From the NCBI RefSeq assembly GCF_000304475.1, contig NC_018950.1, forward strand, positions 62,001 through 126,000: a stretch of DNA of 64,000 bases. Reading direction: 5' to 3'. This document shows positions 28,507-37,310 of this stretch, in pieces (the first letter of the stretch is position 1; each line of letters opens with the position of its first letter). The notes below the pieces were generated by a model. It searched no databases. It saw nothing but the letters and a program-made list of their open reading frames with translations, and was not told the origin of the DNA. Made by a program: the position numbers and the translations under genes. The stretch is from Kazachstania africana CBS 2517. Lineage: Eukaryota; Ascomycota; Saccharomycetes; Saccharomycetales; Saccharomycetaceae.

Positions 28507-29052
28507 CTGTTTTTACCTTCTTTAAGGTGTTTTCCAATGGAAAACTGTTCTGACTGTAATTCAAACACTGGAACACGCCAGTGATAGCCTTTGTTGAAAT
28601 AATTCGATAATCTCTTTTCAAGATTCGAGTAAATTTAGTCCCCGGATATTTGAATAAACGTTGCAAGATATTTAAAATCAAAGAGTAAATACGTTACATA
28701 AAATAAACCTATAATTTAAAACAGAAATATTATTCTAAGAGGTATGGTATCAACACAGTGACTGTAAGTTGTCTTTAAACTTAGTTACAAAATATCGAGA
28801 TAAGTAAGAAAACGTAGTGAGAAGAAGTATAGGGTAAGTTATATTTGAGTACTTTGCGGTGAAGAGATGCCTAAGAAATGGTTCATAATGGTAAGCTTTT
28901 AAGATTGTCATTTGAGCTAAGAGAACCCCAGTCAGGACCACAAAAGTATTTTAAATCAAGTAAATAGAAAGATAAACTGGAAACCGGCATATACCTGTAT
29001 AAAGTAGTCAAGAAAGAATCATTTGAATGAGGTCAGAAGAGACTGTTGTACA
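28507..29052. other. MIY1-NAB3 intergenic region
   Basis: These 546 bp separate the MIY1 start from the NAB3 stop. I found no tRNA B box, no splice-site pair and no clear snoRNA boxes. A 63-codon minus-strand frame (28750-28941) has one possible hydrophobic segment but no other support. Confidence 0.55.
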
Positions 29053-31344
29053 TTATTTTTGTAGTTTCGCCAAGCTGTCTAAAAGACTTTGAACGTTGTT
29101 ACTAGCGGAAGCATCTTGGGGAGATTGCTGGTTATGGTTGGGAGAATTAATTGGTTTCTGCGAACCGTAATTACTGTTCATAGAATCCTGATTAGGTTGG
29201 GGATAATTACCTTGTTGCTGGTTCTGTCCTTGCATGGACTGTATTAAGCCAAGTAACTGTTGAGAGTTGGGTTGTGCCTGAGATTGAGGCTGCATTGTTT
29301 GTTGCTGTTGTTGTTGCGCAACCGCTAAGAGATTTGAAACCATATTTGGAGGAAGGTTTTGAATTGCCGATAGCAACTGTTGTTGGTCCATTTGCCCAGG
29401 ATTGCCGCCTAATAAAGTTGATAACTGTGGTTGTTGCTGTTGCTGGACAGGTGCGGCCATGCCTTGGTACCTACTATAACCTTGATTCACTGGTTGTTGC
29501 TGTGGCATTGGAGCTGGAGGGACAGTAGCCTGTTGATAGCGACCGTAACCTTGATTCATTTGTGGAGGTGGTGGGGCACCATATCCCTGTTGCCCAACAT
29601 TGTAACCTTGATTCATCCCATAACCTTGTTGTGGTTGATAAGGTGGTTGCTGAGGTGGCATACCATAAGAGTTACCGTAGTATGATTGTTGCTGTGGAGG
29701 ATATCCGCCATAAGTGGGGGATTGCATCCTCATCATATTTTCGTTGTTTCCGCTTGTCTTTGACATCTTTAAGTTACTAAATATAGCTATAGCATCGTCA
29801 GAGGAAACGCTGATATATTCATCAAATTTTGTCTCACCTTGTGGCCCCTGATAAAATGTTTGAACATCCACATTGTGCGTTTTATTAACAAGAATGACAC
29901 CCCAAACACCATCGTATGCGGCATCATTGACTAATTTTCTTAATTCCATACGTGGCTTCAAGAAGATCATGTCGATTTCAAGGCCAGTCTTATTCTTCAT
30001 TTGATTGAACACTTGATTAGCATAGCTCCTGTCAGCAGTTCTCTTAACGTAGATAACACAAGAAGGTACTCTTCTCTTTGATTTTTTGTAAGTTTCGGTG
30101 TAAAGATCAGGGCCTTCCATATCCTCATCATCGGTATGGAAAGGACGTTTAGACGTTGAAATGAATGTTGAACTACCATTTGTACCGTGGTCACCATGGT
30201 CAAATTGTGGACGGGCATTGGAGCTTGAAACTTCCAAAATTAATTTCTTACCGAAATTCATATGCTCGGATTCATGTTCAATAGCATCACGAACACTTTG
30301 AGGGTTATTATATTGAATGAAACCGTATGCATTCTTAATATTAATCTGAAGAATATGGCCGTAAGGTCTAAAAATTCTAAAAAGATCTTCTTTAGAAACA
30401 TTTTTCAAAGGAAGGTTACCAATGAAGAGTCTTGATTTGGGTGGAATGTCGTGCATCTCCGTAATTTTGTTTTCACCACGTAAATAGATTGAATAAAATT
30501 CACGCTCTTGTTCAGACATAGGAGCAGTCATATCCGGTCTAGGAAACTTACTTTGTTTGGGGGGTTCTTGAGGGGTTTGGACTGGAACAGAAATTTTACG
30601 TTCTCTGATAGCTCCTGGCATTACAGTGTCTGGGTTGGAATTTAACAATGCAACGATAGCTTGAATTTTTTCTTTATCAGATAATGAATGGAATTCTGGA
30701 TTGTTTAATAGGGTACTTTGAAGAATATAGTCAGCTTGCTTATTCAGTAATTCATTATCCACGTTTTCATTCTTTATTGCGGGCTCACCCGAGGTTTGTT
30801 CAGTTTCTTCTGAATACAAACTTTCGTTGCTTGATTTTGAGGATTCCGTATTTGATTGAGCTCTGTCTACCACTTTTGTTTCAGTATCGTTTTCTTCTTT
30901 TTCTTCTTCTTCATCGTGATCATCTTCGTCTTCTTCCTCATCACCATCTTCATCGCTATCCTCATCACTATCCTCATCACTATCCTCATCGTCGTCATTG
31001 CTGTTTTCCTTTTCTTCTTTTTCTTCTTCTTCTTCTTCTTCTTCAGCATCCTCGTTATTTTCAGCCTTGTTCTCATCTCCTTGTATGTGGTGAAACTCTT
31101 CCTTGTCGTAGCTTTCACCACCTGTTTCGCCCCAGGTATTACCTTCATGTCCAGTATTCACAGGTCCCTTCGACTCCTGTTCTTCTTGCATGTTTTCTTT
31201 ATCACTTGAAGAAGGATCATCGTTGTATAAATCAGCTGCTTCGTGATCGCTGCCTTCACTATGGGAGAAGTTGCCTGATGACAAATCGTTGTTTAAATCA
31301 CTATCTGATCTAACATCCACGTTTTCCTGCTGTTCGCTACTCAT
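29053..31344 (-). CDS. NAB3: Nab3, RNA-binding subunit of the NNS termination complex
   Basis: The 763-residue product matches Nab3, which with Nrd1 and Sen1 terminates RNA polymerase II on snoRNAs and cryptic transcripts by binding UCUU in RNA. An acidic Asp/Glu-rich region (about residues 95-155, partly DSDE repeats) precedes a single RRM (about 304-373) with RNP2 LFIGNL (306-311) and RNP1 NAYGFIQY (338-345). The C-terminal half is Gln/Pro-rich, as in the family, and ends with the conserved NNVQSLLDSLAKLQK, which assembles Nab3 into filaments. I chose the ATG at 31344 (MSSEQQENV). The frame stays open for 73 more codons but these cover the promoter, including a CACGTG site. Confidence 0.93.
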   Translation of the reverse strand: MSSEQQENVDVRSDSDLNNDLSSGNFSHSEGSDHEAADLYNDDPSSSDKENMQEEQESKGPVNTGHEGNTWGETGGESYDKEEFHHIQGDENKAENNEDAEEEEEEEEKEEKENSNDDDEDSDEDSDEDSDEDGDEEEDEDDHDEEEEKEENDTETKVVDRAQSNTESSKSSNESLYSEETEQTSGEPAIKNENVDNELLNKQADYILQSTLLNNPEFHSLSDKEKIQAIVALLNSNPDTVMPGAIRERKISVPVQTPQEPPKQSKFPRPDMTAPMSEQEREFYSIYLRGENKITEMHDIPPKSRLFIGNLPLKNVSKEDLFRIFRPYGHILQINIKNAYGFIQYNNPQSVRDAIEHESEHMNFGKKLILEVSSSNARPQFDHGDHGTNGSSTFISTSKRPFHTDDEDMEGPDLYTETYKKSKRRVPSCVIYVKRTADRSYANQVFNQMKNKTGLEIDMIFLKPRMELRKLVNDAAYDGVWGVILVNKTHNVDVQTFYQGPQGETKFDEYISVSSDDAIAIFSNLKMSKTSGNNENMMRMQSPTYGGYPPQQQSYYGNSYGMPPQQPPYQPQQGYGMNQGYNVGQQGYGAPPPPQMNQGYGRYQQATVPPAPMPQQQPVNQGYSRYQGMAAPVQQQQQPQLSTLLGGNPGQMDQQQLLSAIQNLPPNMVSNLLAVAQQQQQQTMQPQSQAQPNSQQLLGLIQSMQGQNQQQGNYPQPNQDSMNSNYGSQKPINSPNHNQQSPQDASASNNVQSLLDSLAKLQK

Positions 31345-31474
31345 GAATGTCTTGGATGGGTCTTTTACGATGGCTGTCTGTTTGTAGTGGCGAGAGTACT
31401 GAACGTATCTGCCAATTCTTAAAATTTGTTTATTGTCAAATTGAAAATAGCATTGAAAAGGAGGGTAATATGTA

Positions 31475-31482
31475 GTCACGTG
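31475..31482. promoter_or_regulatory. Cbf1-type E-box between NAB3 and BOL1
   Basis: GTCACGTG is a full match to the Cbf1/CDEI consensus RTCACRTG. It sits in the divergent promoter, 131 bp upstream of the NAB3 start and 121 bp upstream of BOL1. Confidence 0.5.
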
Positions 31483-31602
31483 CTTTTTTTCCAATAATTT
31501 TGGATATTGAATTGGAATAAGCTTCATATTGAATTGAACTCTACGCGCCTTGATTATGAACAACAGGGGGGGTGTTCTTATTGATTTGGCTGCCTGGTTT
31601 TG

Positions 31603-31992
31603 ATGGGAGTAGTAGGTGGTTCGAGTTTTTCTAGGTTAGCCACGATTTCCAGATCTTTCGTATTGAACAAAATGTCGCAACAACTAAATCAAAGAATTGA
31701 TGGGCCTGCCTTCACTGCCGTCAAAAACAAGCTGGTTTCTAACTTAATTGGCTTGCAAAGTTTGGAAATATATAACGATTCATATAAGCATGTGGGTCAT
31801 AGTGGTGTTGCTGCTTCTCCAAACAAGAACGAGTCGCATTTAAGGCTCGAGATAGTCAGTGATAGTTTTGAAGGTCTTACTCTACCCAGTAGACACCGTA
31901 TGATTTACAAACTAATTAATGATGAAATTACAAAGTACGGTATTCATTCGATTCAATTAAAGACTAAGACTGCATCAGAGCAGTCCAGATAG
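31603..31992 (+). CDS. BOL1: Bol1, mitochondrial BolA-like iron-sulfur factor
   Basis: The product (129 residues from this ATG) is a BolA family protein. The conserved BolA core runs from about residue 34 and includes NDSYKHVGHSG, with the two His residues used for cluster coordination with monothiol glutaredoxin, and LPSRHRMIYKLINDEI. Yeast Bol1 acts in the mitochondrial matrix with Grx5 to help insert [4Fe-4S] clusters. The first 23 residues (GSSFSRLATISRSFVLNK within them) are Ser/Arg-rich without acidic residues, as expected of a presequence, which supports the ATG at 31603 over the later one at 31672. It is convergent with GCV3 at 26 bp. Position matches YAL044W-A. Confidence 0.9.
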   Translation: MGVVGGSSFSRLATISRSFVLNKMSQQLNQRIDGPAFTAVKNKLVSNLIGLQSLEIYNDSYKHVGHSGVAASPNKNESHLRLEIVSDSFEGLTLPSRHRMIYKLINDEITKYGIHSIQLKTKTASEQSR

Positions 31993-32018
31993 TAGATTAT
32001 ATAGAAAAAACAGTTTAT

Positions 32019-32561
32019 TTATTCTTCAGCAGTTTTCAAGAAATTCTCGTACTGTTCTAAAGTGTATAATTCATTCATAATTTTCCCATTATTTTCAGAT
32101 TCTTCAACTTGAAACTTAACCATCCAACCTTTACCTTGTGGATCCGTATTGATTAGTTGTGGAGTATTTTCTAATTCTTCGTTGATTCCAGTGACAGTAC
32201 TTTTTAAAGGCATGTAGACCTCTGAAGCAGACTTGACAGACTCTACAGACCCAATTGACTCATTAGCATCAATTTCTCTATCAACCTCCGGTAGTTCGAT
32301 GTAAGTAGCATCACCTAACGCATCAGAAGCATATTTTGTGATTCCGAGGAAGGCCGTACCATCTGGATGTAACGATATCCATTCATGATCAGCTGTGTAT
32401 TTGACTTCTTTTGGTCCCGTTGAAGTATGGGTGAAGGGCAATTCATTTTTATTTAGAGTATTAACACTAGTAGATTGACGTCTCAAAGATAAACGCAGTG
32501 GGGTGATTGATCTTAATGAGGTCGGTTTTGTGAGAATTCTCATACATGTCCTTGAAAGCAT
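32019..32561 (-). CDS. GCV3: Glycine cleavage system H protein Gcv3
   Basis: The 180-residue product is the mitochondrial lipoyl carrier (H protein) of the glycine decarboxylase complex. It also takes part in lipoylating other mitochondrial enzymes. A basic presequence (about residues 1-32, MLSRTCMRILTKPTSLRS) is followed by the lipoyl domain, with lipoylated Lys110 in GSVESVKSASEVYMP. I chose the ATG at 32561; the open frame above it begins only at a TTG. The family size (about 170) fits. Nine consecutive G residues lie just upstream (32588-32596). It lies between BOL1 and PTA1, as YAL044C does. Confidence 0.96.
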   Translation of the reverse strand: MLSRTCMRILTKPTSLRSITPLRLSLRRQSTSVNTLNKNELPFTHTSTGPKEVKYTADHEWISLHPDGTAFLGITKYASDALGDATYIELPEVDREIDANESIGSVESVKSASEVYMPLKSTVTGINEELENTPQLINTDPQGKGWMVKFQVEESENNGKIMNELYTLEQYENFLKTAEE

Positions 32562-32587
32562 TACTCTATATAAGTGAAACAACTATT

Positions 32588-32596
32588 GGGGGGGGG
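32588..32596 (+). repeat. G9 homopolymer in the GCV3 promoter
   Basis: Nine consecutive Gs (Cs on the GCV3 strand) start 27 bp upstream of the GCV3 ATG. The run is rare in otherwise AT-rich promoter DNA and may be length-variable. An AT dinucleotide run follows near 32671-32690. Confidence 0.8.
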
Positions 32597-32824
32597 CGTA
32601 CTGTGTCCTCGATTGGATAGAACTCACGGACCTTTATTGATTTTTATATAAATTCCCTCATTGGCACAAGTAATATATATATATATATATTTCAATCGCC
32701 TTATCAGAAAAGTTTGACGACAAGGCTGAATCAAAAGATAAGATTGAATGGATATGGAAAATGGTACATATTACTTGTTACTTAAATGTTACTCGGCCTG
32801 AATAATGCAGGTGTACTATATACA

Positions 32825-35134
32825 TTACTTATAATATTTATCGAGTAGCGATTTGCATTGCTCTTCTAAGCTACTATCTTCTTGCATGACGGTATCAAGT
32901 AAGTCCTTAATCATTGGTTTAACTGGTGCTCTAAACATGATTAAAAATTTCAGCGCTTGAAACCCTAGCGAACTTCTACTTGGATCCATCAGGATTGGCT
33001 TCATGATGCTGACGTGATCACTGCTTAGACTTGGTAATTCACTCATTAAACGAATAAAAATTCTACGATGCTTGTTTTCTAAAAATGGTATTAGTTCGTT
33101 CAACAATCTAATTGACCAGGTTTTGTAACTATCCTCGTTAGTAATCTTTAATTTGAATGAATACCATTCTTCATTCATCCACTCAACCATTATTGCTGCC
33201 TTATTGTCGAAATCATCCAACACAAAGGACAGAAGTTGTTCTCTTATTATGTTACTTATCTCGTTATTTGCAGCAGTCCCTCTGGTAGCTAATCTAATCA
33301 AAATATGGTACCATGATTCGCTGTTTTTCCAGTCAACTAGTTTAATCATATTCAAAGTATTATTCATGCCGTCGGTGGGTACTGTTAAACTTGGTTCTAT
33401 ATTACTGTCTTTAACCTCAATGATCTTGTTTATGATTCTTTTGGTTAGATTAATTTTAGTTTCTTGATCCATTGGTTTGGGCTCAAACATTGGTTTCGTA
33501 ACATCAATATCCTCTTGTACTTCATTTTCATCCTCAGAATCGGATTCTGTCTTGACTTTCTTATTTTCATGTTCTTCTTTGATTTCAGTTTCGTCATCTT
33601 CACGCTTCCTTTTATTTGTCATTAAATCAGTGTATCTAGATGCAACGATCGATAAAGCAGAAATGAGTTTTGTAGTATCACATCTCATTATTGCCTCTGT
33701 TGATAATTTGACAAGGTTATCCTGTGACAGATTTGATAAATTTTGGTTTGAATTTTGCATATTCATAAGTGAATAAATTGCACTGTATGAATCACCTGTA
33801 GCAATTGGTGAAGAGTTTGTAAAGCCAGTTGCTGAATTTTTCGAAAATGCATATTTTTGTAGACTTGTTAAATGCTCCAAAGATATGTCAGAAGCAGGTT
33901 GTGAAGTTTGCTGAACTGTGATTGTTTTCTTATCTATATCCTCCGTAATTGCCGTGAAAGAAGGAGTGCCTGTTGCAGAGGAAGTAGAAGTACTGGATGA
34001 ATTAGTACCATCGAGTTTCCTCTGCTGTTTCAGTCTATAGGAGATAATTTTTTCCTTTTCATTCTTATTAATTTTATTTTCAGTTTCTGAGGCAGTAAAA
34101 TTCAAGATACCTTTTGATTTAGTTTCTTCACCAATTACGTGCAGAGTCTGTGCAATTTTAGATAATTTTGAATACATCTGATTCATCGAGTTGCTTTGTG
34201 AACCATTTTTTATCAATTGGTTCTTTATACCAAAATTAACAAAATTTTTATAACAACGTTCTACAAATCTCTTGGATAGTTTATAGTTAACAGCAGATTT
34301 ATCATCCAATTGATATTTGCCGTCGACATTGAATCTCAATAGGGCAGAGAGTATACGGATTGTAGTTTGTGATCTCGCTTTCATTATGAAGGAAAGACAA
34401 TTTAAAACGCCAATAAAGGCAGAACTGATCATCATTGGTTCCTCAATTAGATAATTTAATAGGAGATCCAGGCAATTCTTAGCCTCAGTTTCTAATTTAG
34501 GTTTATTTGAGATGACTGGATGATTATTTGGTACTGATGTAATACTGATGGGGTAAGAATTGTTGGGACTATTATCATTGATGACAGTTTGAGTGATGAC
34601 AATTTGTGAAAGAAATTTCACAGTAGCTAATTTACAACCTATATTTTTTGAATCATCGTTAAGATCGTCTGAAATTTCTGGTTTTAATTTATTAGATTGA
34701 TTCAATCTCCAATTTTTTATTATTTTATCTTTGAATCTGGTTAAAAGAGTCCACAATTTGTCATTTGATGTCTTTGCAACAAGATCTAGTAATAAAGGAT
34801 AAGAAATCGTTAAGGATAGTATAGTATACTTGTAAGCTATTGGATCGACGATCCTAGAACATGTCAGCCAAAGAGTCTCTAGATACTGAGAGGCAATGAA
34901 TGGTTTTTCAGTTTTAGAGATTTCTTTGCTATTCATTATATCAACAAACGTTGAAGCGAAAAAACGGGCCAATCTTATGGCCTTGATATCGCTACTGTTA
35001 CTATTTATTGCGATTACAGTCATAGTACTAGCGGTTTCCAATACTTTTGGCAGCATCTCCCTTGGATTATTGTCCATTGCCAGATTTTTAGCCTTAACCA
35101 GCTGGTCAAGTTCATTTGTAGAATTTTCACTCAT
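32825..35134 (-). CDS. PTA1: Pta1, cleavage and polyadenylation factor subunit
   Basis: The 769-residue product matches Pta1 (symplekin), the scaffold of the phosphatase module of the mRNA 3' end cleavage and polyadenylation factor, also linked to tRNA processing. The N-terminal third is the HEAT-like symplekin domain (for example LARFFASTFVDI and SYPLLLDLVAKTSN). A charged linker follows (about 510-550, KRKREDDETEIKEEHE), then the conserved C-terminal helical domain with ENKHRRIFIRLMSELPSL and LGFQALKFLIMF. I chose the ATG at 35134 (MSENSTNELDQL), which aligns with the yeast start. The frame above it runs into a CA microsatellite and reads CVCVC. Order matches YAL043C. Confidence 0.93.
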   Translation of the reverse strand: MSENSTNELDQLVKAKNLAMDNNPREMLPKVLETASTMTVIAINSNSSDIKAIRLARFFASTFVDIMNSKEISKTEKPFIASQYLETLWLTCSRIVDPIAYKYTILSLTISYPLLLDLVAKTSNDKLWTLLTRFKDKIIKNWRLNQSNKLKPEISDDLNDDSKNIGCKLATVKFLSQIVITQTVINDNSPNNSYPISITSVPNNHPVISNKPKLETEAKNCLDLLLNYLIEEPMMISSAFIGVLNCLSFIMKARSQTTIRILSALLRFNVDGKYQLDDKSAVNYKLSKRFVERCYKNFVNFGIKNQLIKNGSQSNSMNQMYSKLSKIAQTLHVIGEETKSKGILNFTASETENKINKNEKEKIISYRLKQQRKLDGTNSSSTSTSSATGTPSFTAITEDIDKKTITVQQTSQPASDISLEHLTSLQKYAFSKNSATGFTNSSPIATGDSYSAIYSLMNMQNSNQNLSNLSQDNLVKLSTEAIMRCDTTKLISALSIVASRYTDLMTNKRKREDDETEIKEEHENKKVKTESDSEDENEVQEDIDVTKPMFEPKPMDQETKINLTKRIINKIIEVKDSNIEPSLTVPTDGMNNTLNMIKLVDWKNSESWYHILIRLATRGTAANNEISNIIREQLLSFVLDDFDNKAAIMVEWMNEEWYSFKLKITNEDSYKTWSIRLLNELIPFLENKHRRIFIRLMSELPSLSSDHVSIMKPILMDPSRSSLGFQALKFLIMFRAPVKPMIKDLLDTVMQEDSSLEEQCKSLLDKYYK

Positions 35135-35678
35135 AATATCACGCATACACACACACACACACACTCTCTCTCTTTCTCTGTTTGTCTTCGATTATTTTCT
35201 CTATATATAGGCTTACTAACACAATCTCAAGTAACTGGAAGCTCACCTTCGAGATAGTACGCCGGGGGTGTTAGCTGTATCTAAATGAGTTCAAGTTTCT
35301 CATCAAAACTTTTCCTCTGTCAATATTGAATTTTTCATCCCAGTTGGCGAGTGGAAAGCGATGATCCTCACAGCCATTTTAAAGGCATAATACGAGTTGG
35401 CCTGGTGGATAGGCTGGCATCGGGTTGCCCACTTGAGCGGGTGGTGGCAATTAGTGGTGATATTGGCCTCATTGGATGTGGTCCAGGTGAAATGAAGCGT
35501 TTTATGGAGTTTGACTTGTTCGCAATGTCGTCTGAACACCCGTTCACCACATACAAAACTGCAATTTCGGTGTGGAATTTTCCACTCTCGTTGTTCAAAT
35601 TGGCAATGGTTGTGATGAGATTTGACAGTTTCATTTGAAAGTTTTTGAGTAGGATAGATTTGAGAGACCCCAGATAAC
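35135..35678. other. Divergent PTA1-ERV46 intergenic region
   Basis: This 544-bp divergent promoter holds the microsatellite and a GC-richer stretch (about 35340-35560). Open frames on both strands there (35351-35638 plus, 35303-35917 minus, the latter running into ERV46) overlap each other and lack protein-like features. Confidence 0.55.
35146..35174. repeat. (CA)n-(CT)n microsatellite upstream of PTA1
   Basis: A CA dinucleotide run of about nine units passes directly into a CT run of about five units, 12-40 bp upstream of the PTA1 start. It would be transcribed as GT/AG repeats if it lies in the 5' leader. Confidence 0.9.
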
Positions 35679-36938
35679 ATGTCTATGAGACGGTCAAAGC
35701 TGCTGGTATTTGATGCTTTTAATAAGACGGAGGAAGACGTGCGTGTTCGTACGAATACTGGTGGGTTGATCTCTATCGGGTGTGTCGTACTGACGTGTTT
35801 TCTGCTACTGAGAGAATGGTACCAGTTCAATGAAATCATCACAAGACCCAAGTTGGTTGTCGATAGAGACCATGATTTGGAATTGGACTTGAATTTTGAC
35901 ATTACTTTCCCATCCATATCCTGTGACCTATTAACTTTGGATATATTGGACGATGCTGGTGATCTTCAACTAGATCTCTTGGAATCAGGTTTAACAAAGA
36001 CAAGAGTCGATTCGAATGGTGTATCATTGACCACAGAGAGTTTTAATATCGGGAACGAGGCTCTAATTAAGAGAGATTTCCCTCAGGATTACTGTGGCTC
36101 CTGCTACGGTGCTTTGGATCAAGGTAAAAATGACGAATTGAATGCAAATGAAAAAGTGTGTTGCCAGACTTGTGAAGACGTTCATGATGCATACTTGAAC
36201 ATCGGATGGGCCTTTTACGATGGTAAGAACATCGAACAATGTGAAACGGAAGGTTACGTCGATAGGATTAACGAACATCTTAATGAAGGTTGTAGAGTTC
36301 AAGGCAGTGCCAGATTGAACAGGGTTCAAGGTAATATCCATTTTGCTCCCGGCAAATCGTACCAGGATTATTCAAGAAGAAACTCATTCGCTACCCATTT
36401 TCATGACACGTCATTGTACGATAAGACACATAGTTTGAGTTTCAATCACATTATACACCATTTCAGTTTCGGTAAACCAATCGAAAACTCTTACGTTAAC
36501 AACCACAACGAAGGCCTATCAAAGATTTCTACTAATCCATTAGATGGACGTAAAGTATTCCCAGACCGTGACAGTCATTTCATTCAGTATTCATATTTCG
36601 CAGAAATTGTCCCCACAAGGTACGAATACTTGAACAACAAGAGCGATCCCGTAGAAACCACTCAGTTCAGCGCAACGTTCCATTCGAGGCCTCTAAGAGG
36701 TGGTAGGGACGAAGACCATCCAACAACTTTGCATCAACGAGGTGGCATACCGGGTCTTTTCATCTATTTTGAAACTTCTCCATTGAAGGTCATCAACAAA
36801 GAACAATATTCTCAAGCATGGTCTACGTTCCTCTTAAACTGTATCACCACCATCGGTGGTATCCTAGCAGTGGGGACATCATTCGATAAAATTACATACA
36901 AAGCTCAAAGAACAATCTGGGGCAAGAAAAATAAGTAA
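35679..36938 (+). CDS. ERV46: Erv46, COPII vesicle cargo receptor
   Basis: The 419-residue product matches Erv46, which pairs with Erv41 and cycles between ER and Golgi to retrieve escaped ER residents and carry cargo. It has two membrane segments, one near the N-terminus (about residues 27-45) and one near the C-terminus (about 383-405). Between them is a large lumenal domain with paired cysteines (CGSCYG and CCQTCEDV). The C-terminus GKKNK fits a KKxx ER-retrieval signal. The start MSMRRSKLLVFDAF is family-like. It is divergent from PTA1 and lies in tandem with CDC24, as YAL042W and YAL041W do. Confidence 0.95.
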   Translation: MSMRRSKLLVFDAFNKTEEDVRVRTNTGGLISIGCVVLTCFLLLREWYQFNEIITRPKLVVDRDHDLELDLNFDITFPSISCDLLTLDILDDAGDLQLDLLESGLTKTRVDSNGVSLTTESFNIGNEALIKRDFPQDYCGSCYGALDQGKNDELNANEKVCCQTCEDVHDAYLNIGWAFYDGKNIEQCETEGYVDRINEHLNEGCRVQGSARLNRVQGNIHFAPGKSYQDYSRRNSFATHFHDTSLYDKTHSLSFNHIIHHFSFGKPIENSYVNNHNEGLSKISTNPLDGRKVFPDRDSHFIQYSYFAEIVPTRYEYLNNKSDPVETTQFSATFHSRPLRGGRDEDHPTTLHQRGGIPGLFIYFETSPLKVINKEQYSQAWSTFLLNCITTIGGILAVGTSFDKITYKAQRTIWGKKNK

Positions 36939-37310
36939 CGTACACGGCCGCTCCCCGCAAGCACTGTATATAGAAAAGCAGAATCAAGTCTATTCGATAC
37001 TGGAATGGCCTAATCAACGGTTTTTAGTGGCCTATAAAGACTATTTATATATATATTTATATTAACTAATCTTCGAGGTTTCATCACATAGCACGACATT
37101 CTTGGCAGTTTCGCGATTTAAAAAGAAAAATGGAAATATCTTAGTAGTCAAACCATCTTACATAAATTGGTTGAAGGGTACGACATAAAGGTTATCCACT
37201 CACTTTTACAGTCCTTTGAGAGGTCCAGTTTAGACATTTATAGTGAAACTTCATAGTTTACGACTTTTTACCAAGAGTCTTCACGTTTCTTAATCGCCAA
37301 ATAGTTGAGA
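36939..37310. other. ERV46-CDC24 intergenic region
   Basis: The 372 bp hold an AT-rich run (about 37045-37065) probably used for ERV46 3' end formation, and the CDC24 promoter. I see no other gene or clear site. Confidence 0.55.

Noticed and set aside
28750..28941. 63-codon minus-strand frame between MIY1 and NAB3 with one hydrophobic stretch
   Set aside because: No family match, no TATA or context support, and the length is expected by chance in AT-rich DNA. COA2, the small gene near NAB3 in S. cerevisiae, lies on the other side of NAB3.
30684..31313. 209-codon plus-strand frame and two further frames antisense to NAB3
   Set aside because: They are the complement of the acidic repeat region (DSDE and poly-Glu codons), which is stop-poor in several frames. 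The translations are low-complexity His/Leu/Phe runs.
35303..35917. 204-codon minus-strand frame across the PTA1-ERV46 promoter and the 5' end of ERV46
   Set aside because: It overlaps the conserved ERV46 coding sequence on the opposite strand and has no recognisable domain or protein-like hydrophobic pattern.
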